From Ptiloglossa arizonensis (taxonomy: Eukaryota; Arthropoda; Insecta; Hymenoptera; Colletidae): a stretch of DNA of 64,000 nt. The position numbers and the translations under genes are program-made. The notes beneath the pieces were generated by a model, which searched no databases, had not been told where the DNA came from, and was given only the letters and a program-made list of their open reading frames with translations. The stretch is from assembly GCF_051014685.1 (NCBI RefSeq), contig NC_135048.1:28538543-28602542 (forward strand), in the 5' to 3' direction. Positions 1-13,040 of the stretch are shown here, in pieces; positions within the stretch are counted from its first letter, which is position 1; the number at the start of each line of letters is the position of its first letter.

Positions 1-640
1 ATTTAAATCAGAATATATTCATTTTAACATTTCATATACATATGTATACATATTCAAAGGAAAGAATAATTGAATTTTAATTTAAATTCCAAACCATGAT
101 GGTTTTCCGAACTGGACAAAGTACAACGAATTAAATGCGTTTGTTAACCATTTCCTCTCGAGTGGAAAGGGTTAAGAAGTGCATTAAATTACACAAGGTT
201 TAATTTTGAATATTTTTCATTAATTTCTTAGATCAAAGTGTGCCACGAATTCGCGTTTATGTTTGATTTTTCGCGTGGATAATTAAATTACGTGGCAGGG
301 GACTGCGATCTTCGTGCAACGAAAACGTTTCGATAAATTTGAAGTGGAATGTATTTGAAAAAGTTAAAAGGCGAAGCTACGAAACGTTGAAAGCTCGCCG
401 GGAAGTATCGCGGAACCTCCGCGGCGCGTAAACGCGCCAGTACGTCGAGAAGGAAGGATGCAGGAAACGCAACAACACGCGACAGAGGATGTAGAGGGAC
501 ACGGTGTTATCGGAATTTCCGGCGTTTGGCGATAATAATAACTAACAACCGCTGCCACTCGGCCTGGACGACCAAACTTCTCCTGTGTGTACCGTACACA
601 ATTTTCCCGAATGATAGAAAGATCTCGAGAGATCGAACAA
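1..640. other. Unique block, AT-rich then CpG-rich
   Basis: AT-rich unique sequence to about 360, then a CpG-rich stretch to about 600. No gene is recognised. It lies in the presumed large intron after exon D. Confidence 0.5.
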
Positions 641-669
641 TTTCGAGAGACAGAAAAAACCACGAGGTT

Positions 670-940
670 GATATATTTTAAAGAGAGGAAAAATTCTGAG
701 TTGGTGAAAATATTGCGAAGCGTTGGAAAAATTTCGAGAAATTGAAAAGATTCGAGATAGGTAAATTTTTGAAGAGGAAAAATTCTGAGTCGTTGAACAA
801 ATCACGAAGTGTTGGAAAAATTTCAAGAGATCGAAAAGACTCGAGATAGGTAAATTTTTGAAGAGGAAAAATTCTGAGTCGTTGAACAAATCGCGAAGGG
901 TTGGAAAAATTTCGAGAGATCGAAAAATCCTAAGAGACAG
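670..940. repeat. 89-bp tandem repeat, 3 copies
   Basis: The segment containing GAGGAAAAATTCTGAGT and GAAAAGATTCGAGATAGGTA recurs with an 89-bp step (starts near 672, 762 and 851). Copies differ by roughly 5-10%. Confidence 0.8.
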
Positions 941-969
941 AGAAATGCCTTTGCATTACTAGTTGCCTT

Positions 970-1068
970 TGTATTACTTCTTATTTGCATACTAAAAGAC
1001 CAATCCACGTAAATAAATAATATTTCTTCTTATTTGTATACTAAAAGACTAACACACGTAAATTAATC
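970..1068. repeat. 50-bp direct duplication
   Basis: TTACTTCTTATTTGCATAC followed by TAAAAGAC and a CACGTAAAT tail occurs twice side by side. Confidence 0.65.
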
Positions 1069-1079
1069 AATAATTTCAA

Positions 1080-1555
1080 GGTACTGAAGAGTCCTCGAAG
1101 ATTGGAAATCCTGAGCAATCCAAAATTTCTGAGAAATTTAAAAATTTTGAAAACTCAAATTTTTTAGTGATCGAAAAATTCTGAGAAATCCAAAATTTCT
1201 GAGAGTTTGAAATATCTTGGGAAAAATTCTGAAAGATCGAAAAATTTGGAGGAATACAACATTTTTGTGATATCTAACAATTTTAAGAAATCTAAAATTT
1301 CTGAAAGATTGAAAAAGCTTGAGAAATCAAATTTTTAAGAGATCGAAAAATTCTGAGAAATTCAAAATGTCTGAAAGATCGAAAAATCTTGAGAAAAATT
1401 CTGAGAAATCCAAAATAACCGAGAGATCGAAAAATCTTGAGAAATCCAAAATTTCTAATACATGGACAAGTTCTAAAAAATTCAAAAAAAATCCTGAAAG
1501 ATCGCAAAAACCTGATAGATTAAAAGATCCTAAGAGATAAAAAATCTTGGGATAC
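1080..1555. repeat. Degenerate short-period A-rich array
   Basis: Alternating blocks related to GAGAGATCGAAAAATCTTGA and GAAATCCAAAATTTCTGA fill the interval. The array is heavily diverged, so no clean period can be assigned by eye. Short ORFs here on both strands are repeat translations. Confidence 0.7.
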
Positions 1556-1559
1556 TCGA

Positions 1560-2060
1560 AAAATCCTGGAAGATCGAAAATTCTCTATAAATCGGAAAAT
1601 CCCCATAGATCGACAAATCCTCATAGATAGAAAAATCATGGAAGATCGAAAATTTTCCATAGATCGAAAAATCCTCATAGATCAACAAATCCTCATAGAT
1701 CGAAAAATCCCCATACATCGAAAAATCCCCATAGATCGGGAAAAAGTAACCATAGATCGAAAAATCCACATAGATCGAAAAATCCACATAGATCGAAAAA
1801 TTCACATAGATCGAAAAATTCACATAGATCGAAAAATCCCCATAGATCGAGAAATCTCCATAAATCAAAAAATCCCTATAGATTGAGAAATCTCCATAGA
1901 TCGAGAAAAAGTAACCATAGATCGAAAAATCCACATAGATCGAAAAATCCCCATAGATCGAAAAATCCCCATAGATCGAGAAATCTCCATAAATAAAAAA
2001 ATTCCTATAGATTGAGAAATCTCCATAGATCGGGAAATCCCCATAGATGGAAAAATCGCG
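1560..2060. repeat. 18-bp tandem array, about 27 copies
   Basis: The unit is CCCATAGATCGAAAAATC with variants CCACATAGATC and CTCCATAGATC. The 18-bp period is a multiple of three and so keeps open frames on both strands (IDRKIP-like and FSIYGD-like). These are not proteins. Confidence 0.9.
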
Positions 2061-2540
2061 TAACGTTCGATAGCCCGTCGGTTACGCTGGTGAACGTTCT
2101 CCGCTTGGTCGACGCCGATGAGAAATACGCGCGCCTTCGTCTCGCGTTACTTCACCAGAGACGGGTCGTAACAGAGAGGACGAAGAGATCAGCGTACGGC
2201 AGCCGCGCATCCGGCAGAAACGGGACTGGGAAGCAATTGGATATCGTATATAGGTAAGCAACGAGTCGCTGACGTCGGCGACTCGTTCTCGCGAATGCTT
2301 TTCGTTCGACAACGAACGCAGCGCGGCTCGTATTGCGTTCTCTGCTTCGAGATGCCACCCTTGACCTATTCGCGAACATGAAACAACGTAACGCTACCGC
2401 TCGACGCAACGTAGTCCCTCTTCCCCCCCTTCGAGAAGCGAATACGAAGAGGTTCGATGTCGACGATTCCATGGAACGACAGTTCAATGGAGATAGTAAA
2501 CGTAGAAGGGGTTCAAGGACCCGAAATGTGAATTCGGGTC
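2061..2540. other. CpG-rich unique block between arrays
   Basis: Non-repetitive GC-rich sequence, abruptly bounded by arrays. Overlapping ORFs on both strands show no recognisable protein. A regulatory block within the intron is possible but unproven. Confidence 0.4.
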
Positions 2541-2880
2541 GGGAAATGACTGTGTTGTAAATGATCCAGTCGGGAAATTATCTGGTTGAGAAATGACCGT
2601 GTTGGAAAATAATCGAGTCGTGAAATAACGGTATTGAGAAATAACTGTTTTGGAAAATAATCGGGTTGGAAAATGTTCGATTCGTAAAATAACGGTATTG
2701 AGAAATAATTGTCTCGGAAAATGATCGGGTTGAAAAATGTTCGGGTCGTAACACGATCGTTTTGGAAAATTATCGGTTAAGAAAATTATCGAATTGAAAA
2801 ACGACCGTGTGTGCAATGATCGGGTCGGGAAATGACAGTGTTGGGAAATGAGTAGGTTGTAATATTATCGAATTTTTCTG
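2540..2880. repeat. 16-bp degenerate array with 64-bp superunit
   Basis: Units such as AAAATAATCGGGTTGG recur about every 16 bp. AAATAACGGTATTGAGAAAT recurs 64 bp apart (near 2620 and 2684), a four-unit superrepeat. Confidence 0.7.
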
Positions 2881-2899
2881 TACTCGAATATTTCGGTAA

Positions 2900-3260
2900 T
2901 TCAAATATTGAATGAAGCCTATTTAAGTACTGTTCAAATACTATTCAAATACTATTCGAATTCTATTCAAGTACTATTCAAGTACTATTCAAATACTATT
3001 CAAATACTATTCAAATATTCGAATTTTATTCAAGTACTATTCAAATGCCATTCAAATATTATTCGAATTCTATTCAAGTACTATTCAAATACTATTCAAA
3101 TATAATTCGAATTCTATTCAAGTACCATTCAAATACTATTCAAATACTATTCGAACACTGTTCAAATACTATTCAAACACTATTCAAACACTATTCAAGT
3201 ACTATTCGAATTCTATTCAAGTACCATTCAAATACTATTCGAACACTCGAGTATCGAGTA
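2900..3260. repeat. 11-bp tandem array
   Basis: Repeats of TACTATTCAAA and TACTATTCAAG, with GAATTCTATTC variants, about 32 copies. The frame repeats every 33 bp (11 residues), giving artefactual ORFs. Confidence 0.9.
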
Positions 3261-4200
3261 CACAAAGAATGATTACCGATTCCTTCTGCGAATAACGTCC
3301 AATTGAACCACTTAACGCACCTAGTGTGAACTAGAATCGTTCGTAGTGCATCGAGTGCACGCGAATGCATCGGGCCACCTAACGAAAAGACTCGATTCTC
3401 CGTAACCAAATATTCGTCGGGGACTCCGAAGAAAATGACGAAGCTACGAGGAATGAGAATAGTAGAGTCCAATTACGGCCACTGGAGGCGAGAGGAGAAA
3501 AGAGGGCCGAAAGAGGACGAGAGAGGGCAGACAAGAGTCGTGACAGTGGAAAAGGAGGGGTGTGCGGGACGAATGTTACGAGGAACGCAGGCATCGAGGC
3601 ACCAGAGAAGAGAAGAGAAGAGGTAGACCCTTAGATAAGAAAGGGCGAGGGGGAAAATCGGAGAACGAAGAGGTCAGAGGACACAGAACAGGAGAGAGTC
3701 TATGCGAAGGTAACAGAAGGGGAGGGTGTTGAGGAACGATCGGATATAACGCGCGAAAGTTGCAAACAAGTAAACGACCACTCTCCGTGGTTAACCGTTA
3801 GATCGTTGCACGTGAAATAACCAATGTCACGTGTATCGATAAAATTTCTTTTCTGAAATCTGACAACTGGAACGTGCCATCGAGTGTCGTGTAATTTTAT
3901 TATCAGGGAAGATACAGTAACTGACACAACGAAGCGATACCGATTCGCTTAAGAGAGACGGGAATGCACTTATTCCACAATGGTTGATTATCGAAGTGTA
4001 CTCATAAATAAACAATATTTCCATCGAAGCCCGTTTCATTGAGAATTCGTCGGTCTCGTACCCAACAAACGTGAACCAGGGTCGTTGGAGAAAATCGCGA
4101 CTAACCGGGTCTCGGTTCGGGTCGGATCGGGTCGTGGTTGGGATCCTGGTAAGCAAGACTCGCGACCCGAGTACAAATGCTCGTTCGACGCGATTCGATT
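3261..4200. other. Unique block with purine-rich stretch
   Basis: Unique sequence. From about 3480 to 3740 the plus strand is markedly AG-rich (GAGGAGAAAAGAGGGCCGAA style). No gene is seen. Confidence 0.45.
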
Positions 4201-4598
4201 CTGGAATCTTTGACGACTAATATTACTATTCTAAATAATGCAGAGGGTTAACAACGATTGCTTCGATTCAAGCATCAATCTTTGCGTTTTGATTTTCAAT
4301 CGTAAAAAAATTGAGAAGATGTAACAACCATCAACCAAGCACCAGAACTTTTCAGATTTAAATTCACGATTCTAATTTTCGATTTTTGAAAAAGGAGGAC
4401 TGGAATCTTTGGCGACTAGTATTACGATTCTAAACAATACAGAAGATCAACAATAATGGCTTCGATTCAAGCATCAATCTTTACGTTTTGATTTTCAATC
4501 GTAAAAAAATAAAAAAGGTGTAACAACCATCGACCAAGCACCAGAACTTTTCAGATTTAAATTCACGATTCTAATTTTCAATTTTTGAAAAAGAAAGG
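4201..4598. repeat. 199-bp tandem duplication
   Basis: CTGGAATCTTTG starts at 4201 and 4400. The following ~195 bp are nearly identical, including GCTTCGATTCAAGCATCAAT and CAACCAAGCACCAGAACTTT-like blocks. Confidence 0.85.
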
Positions 4599-5204
4599 AC
4601 AAAAGCAACCGATTACTTCCGTACTTAGCATCGAACGCGTTAGTCACCTCGAAAAGGATCATCAACAGGACGAAGATCAACATTGAACCGAAGTTCACGT
4701 CGAATTGGATTTCAGTTCCGGAAACAAGGCAACGGTGTGTAACAGGTGTTCGACGCGACGTACACGCGTCGAAGGGTCCTCGAGTCGGTAGCCGAGCCGC
4801 GCATGTTCCAAGTCCACGTTAAATTAAGGAAGGCCACGTGCAGATATTCGGTGGGGGGAAAGGACTGTGCGCCAGGGGACGACGCTCAGGACTCGAGGGT
4901 GGTCTGGCAGGCGAGGTTAACGTTAGATCGAGGCCACGCGCTTAGTAAAACGACGCTCTGGCGTCGCCGCGGCCGCGGCCAGCGCGGTAGAAGCCACTCG
5001 AGATCGCGGTATGTTAAAAGCCACCTACCCCGCTTCCCCCACGGGCTTTCGGGATAAAAGCGGCGACGGCGGTGCGCATGGAAACCGCAGACACCCGACG
5101 CTTCCCAAAAAGAACCACCACTTCAAAGCTTTCGACTTTCTTCTACATATCCGTCAGACGTCACCCCACCCTCTCGACTGCATCCCTGCGCCGTGTACTC
5201 GGGT
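4599..5204. other. CpG-rich unique block
   Basis: Includes GTCGCCGCGGCCGCGGCC near 4963. A 103-codon ORF from 4746 is basic and unlike any family I know, so I leave it unannotated. Candidate intronic regulatory block. Confidence 0.4.
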
Positions 5205-6160
5205 CGCGGTTTCTGTCGATCGCGACCCGATCAACGAATACCGAAACCCACCGACGACACCCGAACGACACGATTTTAACACTACAATTACCAAAGGGGT
5301 CAGTTTGACTCGTCTCGAACTTCTTTTTGAAATTACTCGATTGTTCACGGTGTCTTTGTCCTACAATGTTTGGTTTTGATTGCTAACAGTGTCTTTGTTC
5401 TACAATGTTCGGTTTTGATTGTTAACGGTGTGTTTGTTCTACAATGTTCGGTTCCTGTCGACCGCGACCCGATCAGCGAATACCGAAACCCACCGACGAC
5501 ACCCAAACGACACGATTTTAATACTACAGCTACCAAAGGGTTCAGTTTGACTCGTCTCGAACTTCTTTTTGAAATTACTCGTTTGTTAACGATGCCTTTC
5601 TTGTACAATGTTCGGTTCCTGTCGACCGCGACCCGATCAACGAATACCGAAACCCACCGACGACACTCGAACGACACGATTTTAACACTACAATTACCAA
5701 AGGGGTCAGTTTTACTCGTCTCGAACTTCTTTTTGAAATCACTTGATTGTTAACGGTATTTTTGTCCTACAATATTCGGTTTCGATTGTTAACGGTGTGT
5801 TTGTTCTACAATGTTCGGTTTCTGTCGACCACGACCCGATCAGCGAATACCGAAACCCACCGACGACACCCGAACGACACGATTTTAATACTACAGCTAC
5901 CAAAGGGGTCAGTTTGACTCGTCTCGAACTTCTTTTTGAAATTACTCGATTGTTCACGGTGTCTTTGTCCTACAATATTCGGTTTCGATTGTTAACGACA
6001 AACTTTGTTGTACAATGTTCGGTTCCTGTCGACCACGACCCGATCTGCGAATACCGAAACCCACCGACGACACTACAGCTACCAAAGGGTTCAGTTTGAC
6101 TCTTCTCGAACTTCTTTTTGAAATTACTCGATTGTTAACGGTGTCTTTGTTCTACAATGT
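5205..6160. repeat. 163/204-bp tandem array, about 5 copies
   Basis: CGACCCGATC followed by GAATACCGAAACCCACCGAC occurs near 5223, 5466, 5629, 5834 and 6036. Spacing alternates between 163 and about 204-243 because a 40-bp module (CTACAATGTTCGGTTTTGAT) is itself present one to three times per unit. Confidence 0.85.
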
Positions 6161-6913
6161 TCATGGACAATTATCGAAATAAACGACTAATGGTACTCGT
6201 AAATTAATTACTCGTAAAAATTCCCCCATCTATGTTCGCGAATACGTATTTGGTTTGATAGAAATAGTTTACCGTCGGTAGTTCTAGTGTTGATCGATTA
6301 CGCTACCTCGAAAGCGACCGAACTAAGAAGGCGTGTCTTTATGAATTTTTTGCAACAATACTACACGTTCGATCGAAATGGTAATTTTTGCCACGATTAG
6401 GGCGTGTAACGAGCTCTAGAAGAATATTTTTTGCGCGTAGATTAGACGCGAGGAAACAAAATGGCGTTGATTTCGATCCACGGTACTAACTGTGGTTTGG
6501 AACTTTTTAACGTTCGACAAATTGTAGAAATTGTCGCACTGAACGGAGAACAAGCCCTTTTATAATTTGGAAAGTTGACTCGGATTCCTGCCGAATGATT
6601 CGAAAATTAGTGCCTTTCAATTTGAATATCGAACGAAAACGATCGGAATTACACTTAAAGTGTGCCAATTGATCGATCGAGGTGAATGAAAATTTATCCA
6701 CGTAAATTCCTAGGGCTACGTGCGGGTAATAGAAAGAGAAAAAAAGAACAGGGGAAAAAATTGGACGCGAGTACGAGCACTAAAAGAAAAAAACTGCCGA
6801 CGTGGAAAAAACATCCAGCTCGAGCATGTAGTAGGTTTTTTTCACGAATGTCTGGAACACCCATCGGCGTAACAACAGATTATTTTTCGTTCCTCTCCAT
6901 TTTCGTCAATTTT
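6161..6913. other. AT-rich unique block
   Basis: No repeat longer than a few bases and no recognisable coding sequence. Confidence 0.4.
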
Positions 6914-7245
6914 CCATTGGCGTAACCATCCACTTTTTCGTTTATTTTTCAAAATAATTCCCTCCACGAACATTACCGAATTATCGATGCATTGAAGGAT
7001 TCCATTGGCGTAACCATCCACTTTTTCGTTTATTTTTCAAAATAATTTCTTCCACAAACATAACCGAATTATCGATGCATCGAGAGATTCCATTGGCGTA
7101 ACCATTCACTTTTCTCGTTTATTTCTCAAAATAATTCCTTCCACGAACATTACCGAATTATCGATACATCGAGAGATTCCATTGGCGTAACCATTCACTT
7201 TTCTCGTTTATTTCTCAAATTCATTTCTTTCCACGAACATTATCA
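6914..7245. repeat. 88-bp tandem repeat, about 4 copies
   Basis: CCATTGGCGTAACCAT starts at 6914, 7002, 7090 and 7179, giving a period of 88-89. Each copy contains TTTATTTTTCAAAATAATT or a close variant, and CATTACCGAATTATCGAT. Confidence 0.88.
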
Positions 7246-8104
7246 ACGCGCCTCAGACTAACGCAATATCATCGAGACCTAAAGGGAGTTTTCAATTAAT
7301 CGAAATTATATTCATCGTGGATCGTGAAACCTCTTTCTTAAATTAAATCAACGTTGAGATACTATTCGCCATAAAAAGAGGGTCTTTAAAGTTTCGACGC
7401 ACAGTGTCCGCGCATAGGGAAAGTTCAAGTCCAAGTCCTCGATGTTGTCAAATTTACGAATCTGGCCACAGTCGTTCCAGGATGACACTTTCGAGGCATC
7501 GAGTCTCGAAGGAATTACGGAGAAAGGAATAATCGATCTTTTTATCTGAAATTGCGTTAATCGGAAGTCACGCGACCCTCGTAACCGGCAGCCACGTACG
7601 AGGCACTCGATACGAGTGCACGATCGACGTAGAGTACTCGATTACGCGCAACGAGGTACGTTGTGCGCCCCGCCGCCACGCCGCCGTCAAGATACCGTTG
7701 AAATTATCTTAAATTCGCGGTCCCGGGGCAGCTAGATATACACCAGGCCTATTATCGTTCTCCTCTGTATCGCGCGTAGACAAAACTAGATTAGAAATGC
7801 GCATTGTCTAGGTCAGGGTCGGTGTGTATCAATGCCTCCTTCGATACCGTGCGATCGCGTAACACGCAACCACCGCCTCTGTTGACGATTTTCCAACCAC
7901 GACGCGAACATAGACCCGAATACGCTACGTACACTCCGCTCGAACGATTACGTTCGCGCTGACAGCGCGGGACAACGACTTTGGTGGGTGAGTTCTGTCG
8001 ATCGAAAGTCGGTACTCGCCTAGGGATTTTTATTAGAGCGTGGTCATGTGGTTGGTATCGATAGTATTTTCGAGTAGAGTTATGTATGGACTGCTCGTGT
8101 TTTT
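7246..8104. other. Unique block with CpG-rich centre
   Basis: Mostly unique sequence, GC-rich from about 7560 to 7990. Several ATC/GAT-containing sites (TTATCT, TTATCG, AGATA) occur, but no test of enrichment was possible. Confidence 0.4.
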
Positions 8105-9095
8105 CGGTATTCGAATGATATTCGAATACGTCACCGTTTGGATATTATTCGAATGATACACCTTTCGAATATTGTTGGAACATTTGACCATTTGTATGTT
8201 AGGCGAATACTTGAGCGTTCACATGTTATTAGAATACTTGACCATTCAAATATTATTCGAATAGTTGAGAGTTCACATGGTATTCGAATACTTGACCATT
8301 CAAATATTATTCGAATAGTTGAGAGTTCACATGTTATTCGAATACTTGAGCGTTCACATATCATTCGAATTCTCCACCTTTCGAATATTATTGGAACATT
8401 TGACCATTCGAATATTATTCGAATACTAGAGCGTTCACATGTTATTAGAATACTTGACCATTCAAATATTATTCGAATAGTTGAGAGTTCACATATTATT
8501 AGAATACTTGACCATTCAAATACTATTCGAATAGTTGAGAGTTCACATATTATTCGAATACTCTACCTTTCGAATATTATTGGAACATTTGACAATTCAA
8601 ATATTATTCGAATAGTCGAGAGTTTGTACATTATTCGAATACTCCACCTTTCGAATATTATTCAAGTACTGCACCTTTCGAATATTATTCAAGTACTCCA
8701 CCTTTCGAATATTATTCGAATACTCCACCTTTCAAATATTATTCAAGTACTCCACCTTTCGAATATTATTCAAGTACTGCACCTTTCGAATATTATTCAA
8801 GTACTCCACCTTTCGAATATTATTCGAATACTCCACCTTTCAAATATTATTCAAGTACTCCACCTTTCGAATATTATTCAAGTACTCCACCTTTCGAATA
8901 TTATTCGAATACTCCACCTTTCAAATATTATTCGAATACTCTACCTTTCGAATATTATTCGAATACTCCACCTTTCAAATATTATTCGAATACTCCACCT
9001 CTCGAATATTATTCGAATACATGAGCGTTCATGTATTATTCGAATACTTCACCATTTGAATATTATTCGAATACTTCATCTATCGAATCCCGTAA
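8105..9095. repeat. 27-bp tandem array, about 36 units
   Basis: The unit core is CACCTTTCGAATATTATTC followed by AAGTACTC or GAATACTC. Early units (to about 8640) are a diverged subfamily with TTGAGAGTTCACAT. The period of 27 gives a 321-codon ORF of a nine-residue repeat (LHLSNIIQV), which is an artefact. Confidence 0.92.
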
Positions 9096-10403
9096 GTCCC
9101 TAGGATACGGCCGGTGGCCCGATACTCCAAACTTGATTTTATGGAAACAATTATGAACAATAGTTACAAATATAAACGTTCTGCTTGTACTGCATTTTCA
9201 CGACATTCTGCACAAACACAGACAATACCAAACTTCTTTTCGTTATTGTACTTCATTTTGCTTACAATTCTTCGCTTCACGTGTACGTTCGATGACTTAT
9301 TGTCCTTACATCGCGACAAATAACGAGCATTCGATGACTAAGCGACTTTTAAAATGTATCTAAATTAGCGACAAACATTCCCAACAACTCTAAATCATCT
9401 AAAGTAATAATTCTCCGTTATAAATACACAAATCCGTGAATCCAATAATATATTAAAAAAAAATGTATATTTCCATAAAAAAAAAAAACATACTTGACTG
9501 TCTTACGTCCCTTTCGAAACTATTCAATTTATATCCAAAACATGTTTCAACATTACCGTAAATAATAAAATTACAAAGTAGTAGCACACCCTGTATATAT
9601 CGATTAATTCGTATACGAGTTTGACACCACTGTTCCCATACAGTACCATTTTCTTTTCTTTTTTTTTTCAACTTTTCTTTCACGAAACATTTCCGTATCT
9701 CTAAAAATAACAACGATACGTTCAACGTGATCGAAGTTACTGCCCCACCCTGTATACACAGTACACGGGAGGCAGAACGACAGAAACTGTAACGCGATAT
9801 GGTTCTCGTTCTCGTTCGTTCGAGGGAGAAAGGGACAGAGAACGAAAGGTTCACGCGAGCTCAATTCGAAAACACGAAGACGAGCAAAGGAATTTGTCGC
9901 TACACTTTTGCTCGGTCTCCGCTCTCCCCTGAACGCTCGTTTATGCGTTCAACGAATGTTCCGAACGGGCCAAACGCGATCGAGAATACTTTCCACGTTA
10001 TTTACGATCGGTGCAACACGATCCATCGTTCGCGTCTCCTTCGAATCGTTCACGATTTATCGTTCTCGGGGTGACTGAGCGTAAAACGAGACGAAATCTT
10101 CGACCACCCCGACACATGGTTTCTCGTGCGCCTCCGTAAACGTTCGAATCGAGAGGGGAGGGGGAAACATCGAGAACGAATCAACGAAAAGCGATAGAAC
10201 AGGTGAGAACGATACTTTCTTTCGTGCGTTCACGGAGAGGGAGGAGCTGAACAAATTCTAAATCTCGAGGAGGGAAACACTCCCCCCCTCTTTTGATTTC
10301 AATCTTTACAAAATGGAACGATCACGGACGCGTGTAAAACACCCAATGCAACGAAACGATAATTGAAGAAACTCGAACGATTAAAGTTGCAGACTTTGCA
10401 CAT
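9096..10403. other. Unique block with ACCCTGTATA-type fragments
   Basis: CACACCCTGTATATAT at 9587-9602 and CCACCCTGTATACAC near 9746-9760 are direct copies of a motif common at insect repeat ends. No gene is recognised. Confidence 0.4.
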
Positions 10404-11010
10404 GTAAAGGGTGTCCTGAAAATTGATCACGTATTTCGAACGTTGTTACGTCGTCATGGATACCGTGGGGGATTTATTTATTTATTTTTGTAAAACTAGT
10501 TTCGAGGAAATTTTATAATGATATAAACTACGATTGTTTTCTTTGGGCAGTCAGTTCTACGTTGAGAGAACTCTGGAACAATTAACGAGGTATTCCGGTC
10601 TAGAATTTTAGAAAAAGAAACTGACTTCAAATTTGGAGAGAATCCAAAATCTTTGGAAAAAATTTTAAAGAATATTTCTACTACTTATTTTTTTAATATA
10701 CTAGAGAATTTAACTCAAATTTTGACTTATCTCTAATTCGTCCTACAAGTACACACTTTCTAATGAAGATACTTTTTCATTTTTTTTTTTTCAGATTGAC
10801 CCAACGACTGGAATTAGTCTGCCATGGAGGCATCTTTCCTAAGAGGGACTTTATTTTGTAGCTCGTACAGTATTTGTATTTGTACTTGAAAAAAAAATTA
10901 CCATGGCACCCAATATTCTTTTCAACTCCCTTCGTCCCCTTCATTTATTTCTTTTGGAGGTTATTTCACACCGAAGTATAGAACTAATTTTTGGAACACT
11001 CTGTATAAAT
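10404..11010. mobile_element. Possible non-autonomous element with imperfect inverted ends
   Basis: The left end GTAAAGGGTGTCCTGAAAAT is imperfectly mirrored by the right end, whose reverse complement reads ATACAGAGTGTTCCAAAAAT. The enclosed 600 bp are AT-rich and non-coding. Neither a transposase nor a clear target duplication is seen, so the boundaries are tentative. Confidence 0.35.
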
Positions 11011-11379
11011 TTTCATCGTCGAAATCGACCGATCCGATCGCACGTATTCCCGTTTCTGATGCTGCCATTCGTCCGACCTCCATAGTGTTATCTTACGCTT
11101 CCTCTTAAATGTCACGTAAGTATATAGCTCTGGCAGAGATGTGACTTTGGAGAGAAAACATCGAACGTGTGTTTTTATTTGCCCGTTTGCGCGCGTTTAA
11201 CGTTAAAGCCTCGTGTGCAATACTTTGCAAATGAAAACGATCGAGGAAGAAACAGATTGTACGACACCACGAAGAAGATCGATGATCGAGAATTATCTAG
11301 TCACGACATCCACTGTTCCGTACTTAGCTACTTGTAGGAAACATTTGTGATCCTAACATCCTGGCGAAGGTTGATATCG
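11011..11379. other. Unique block
   Basis: Moderate GC and no repeat or coding signal recognised. Confidence 0.35.
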
Positions 11380-12475
11380 ATGGGTGATAAAAGTGTTTTT
11401 TTTAGGTTGACAATTTTTTGGTTTTAATATCCATCCTGGAGAATAATTGTAATTTTTGTAGAATGTAATACCCATTCTGGACAGTGATTATAGTTGTACT
11501 ATACTACAACATTCATCCTGAACAGTAATTACTTAGTGTATTATAACACCCATTCTGGACAGTGATTATAATTTTTCTACACTATAATAACTATCCCAGA
11601 CAGTGTTTATAATTTTTTTATATTGTAGTACCCATCCTGGACAATGATTATAATTTACTTTATACTATAGTAACTATTTTAGACATTGATTATAATTTTT
11701 CTGTATTAGAATACCCATCCTGGACAGTAATTATAATTTCTCTATACTATAATACCCATCCCAGACAGTGTTTATAATTTTTTTATATTGTAGTACCCAT
11801 CCTGGACAGTGATTATAATTTACTCTATACTATAGTAACAATTCTAAACATTGATTATAATTTACTCTATACTATAGTAACAATTCTAGACATTGATTAT
11901 AATTTACTCTACTATATACTATAGTAACAATTCTAGACATTGATTATAATTTACTCTATACTATAGTAACAATTCTAGACATTGATTATAATTTACTCTA
12001 TACTATAGTAACAATTCTAGACATTGACTATAATTTACTCTATACTACAGTAACAATTCTAGACATTGATTATAATTTTTCTATATTAGAATACCCATCC
12101 TGGACAGTAATTATAATTTCTCTACACTATGATACCCATCTTAGACAATATTTATAATTTCTCTACACTATAATACCCATCTTAGACAATGTTAATAATT
12201 TCTCTACACTATAATACCCATCTTAGACAATATTTATAATTTTTTTTATAATAATACCCACCCTGAACTGAATGATTACCTTAGTATACTACAACACCCA
12301 TTCTGTACAATGATTGTAACATCCCTCTACTATAGTAACCATCCTAAACAGTGATTATAATTTTTTATATTATATTACCAATCCTAAACAATTATCTTAG
12401 TATACTCAAACACCCATCCTAGAAACTGTCTACAATTTGTCTCTACTACAATACCCAGAACAGTGATTCTAATCT
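11380..12475. repeat. 42-bp minisatellite, about 25 copies
   Basis: The unit contains GACATTGATTATAATTTACT and CTATACTATAGTAACAATT. Central copies (11830-12070) are nearly identical, while both edges are more diverged, as expected if recent expansion happened in the middle. Confidence 0.88.
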
Positions 12476-12716
12476 TACAATGTTTGCACATACACCAATC
12501 CACCGAGGACAGTGATTCTACTCTTGCTGCAATGTCTCTACATCGCAACAACTGTCCCGAACGGTGAAGAAAAATTTGATCATCGTATCGACGGTGTCGA
12601 CGAAAACGAAGAGAGAAAAGATGGCCGTACGGTGACATTCGTGGGGTGTTCGTAGCATTGAGGGTAGCGTAGAGGGGTAGTAGGCGATAAAAACGACGAA
12701 TCAAAACGATACTCAC

Positions 12717-13040
12717 TGCCGCTAAGAGTGGTGGTGGTGGTCAGTTGATGCTGGGTGTGAGTCGTCGGTGGATTGACTGTTTGTCGTCTGGAGGCCATCG
12801 CGTACGGTGCCGCCAGGGCATCGTTCGACTGTGGTGCATAATTCCAGGCGGTGTCCACCCCTGACACGATACCGGTGTTCGACTGTTGGGGCGTGTACGA
12901 TGGACTGTAGCCACGAAAGCTCACTCTGCCGCAAAACGGTTGCAAAAAGCCAGGCAGAGCAGCCTGGTGAGTCACCGTGCCAGACGACTTGTCGCTGCCA
13001 CCGTAGTCCTCCGAGATCCCCGAAAGACCAGTGTTCAGAC
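12717..13040 (-). CDS. Exon D: internal coding exon (residues about 589-696)
   Basis: After acceptor CCCGCAG|GT the exon reads LNTGLSGISEDYGGSDKSSG. It continues with FLQPFCGRVSFRGYSPSYTP, SGVDTAWNYAPQSNDALAAP and a Thr-rich end, TTTTTLSG. The donor GGCA|GTGAGT at 12717 leaves one base, so the coding sequence must continue in an exon at a lower coordinate, and none is visible down to position 1. Aromatic residues in YSPSY and WNYAP, and the single Cys in FCGR, stand out in an otherwise polar region. There is no C-x2-C finger here. The DNA-binding domain is expected in the next exon. Confidence 0.85.

Noticed and set aside
8138..9103. 321-codon plus-strand ORF
   Set aside because: It is a nine-residue repeat produced by a 27-bp tandem array. 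There is no start context, domain or composition of a real protein.
1..12716. Search for GATA zinc-finger exon on the minus strand
   Set aside because: No C-x2-C ... C-N-A-C-type translation was found among visible open frames, so the expected next exon is taken to be outside the window.
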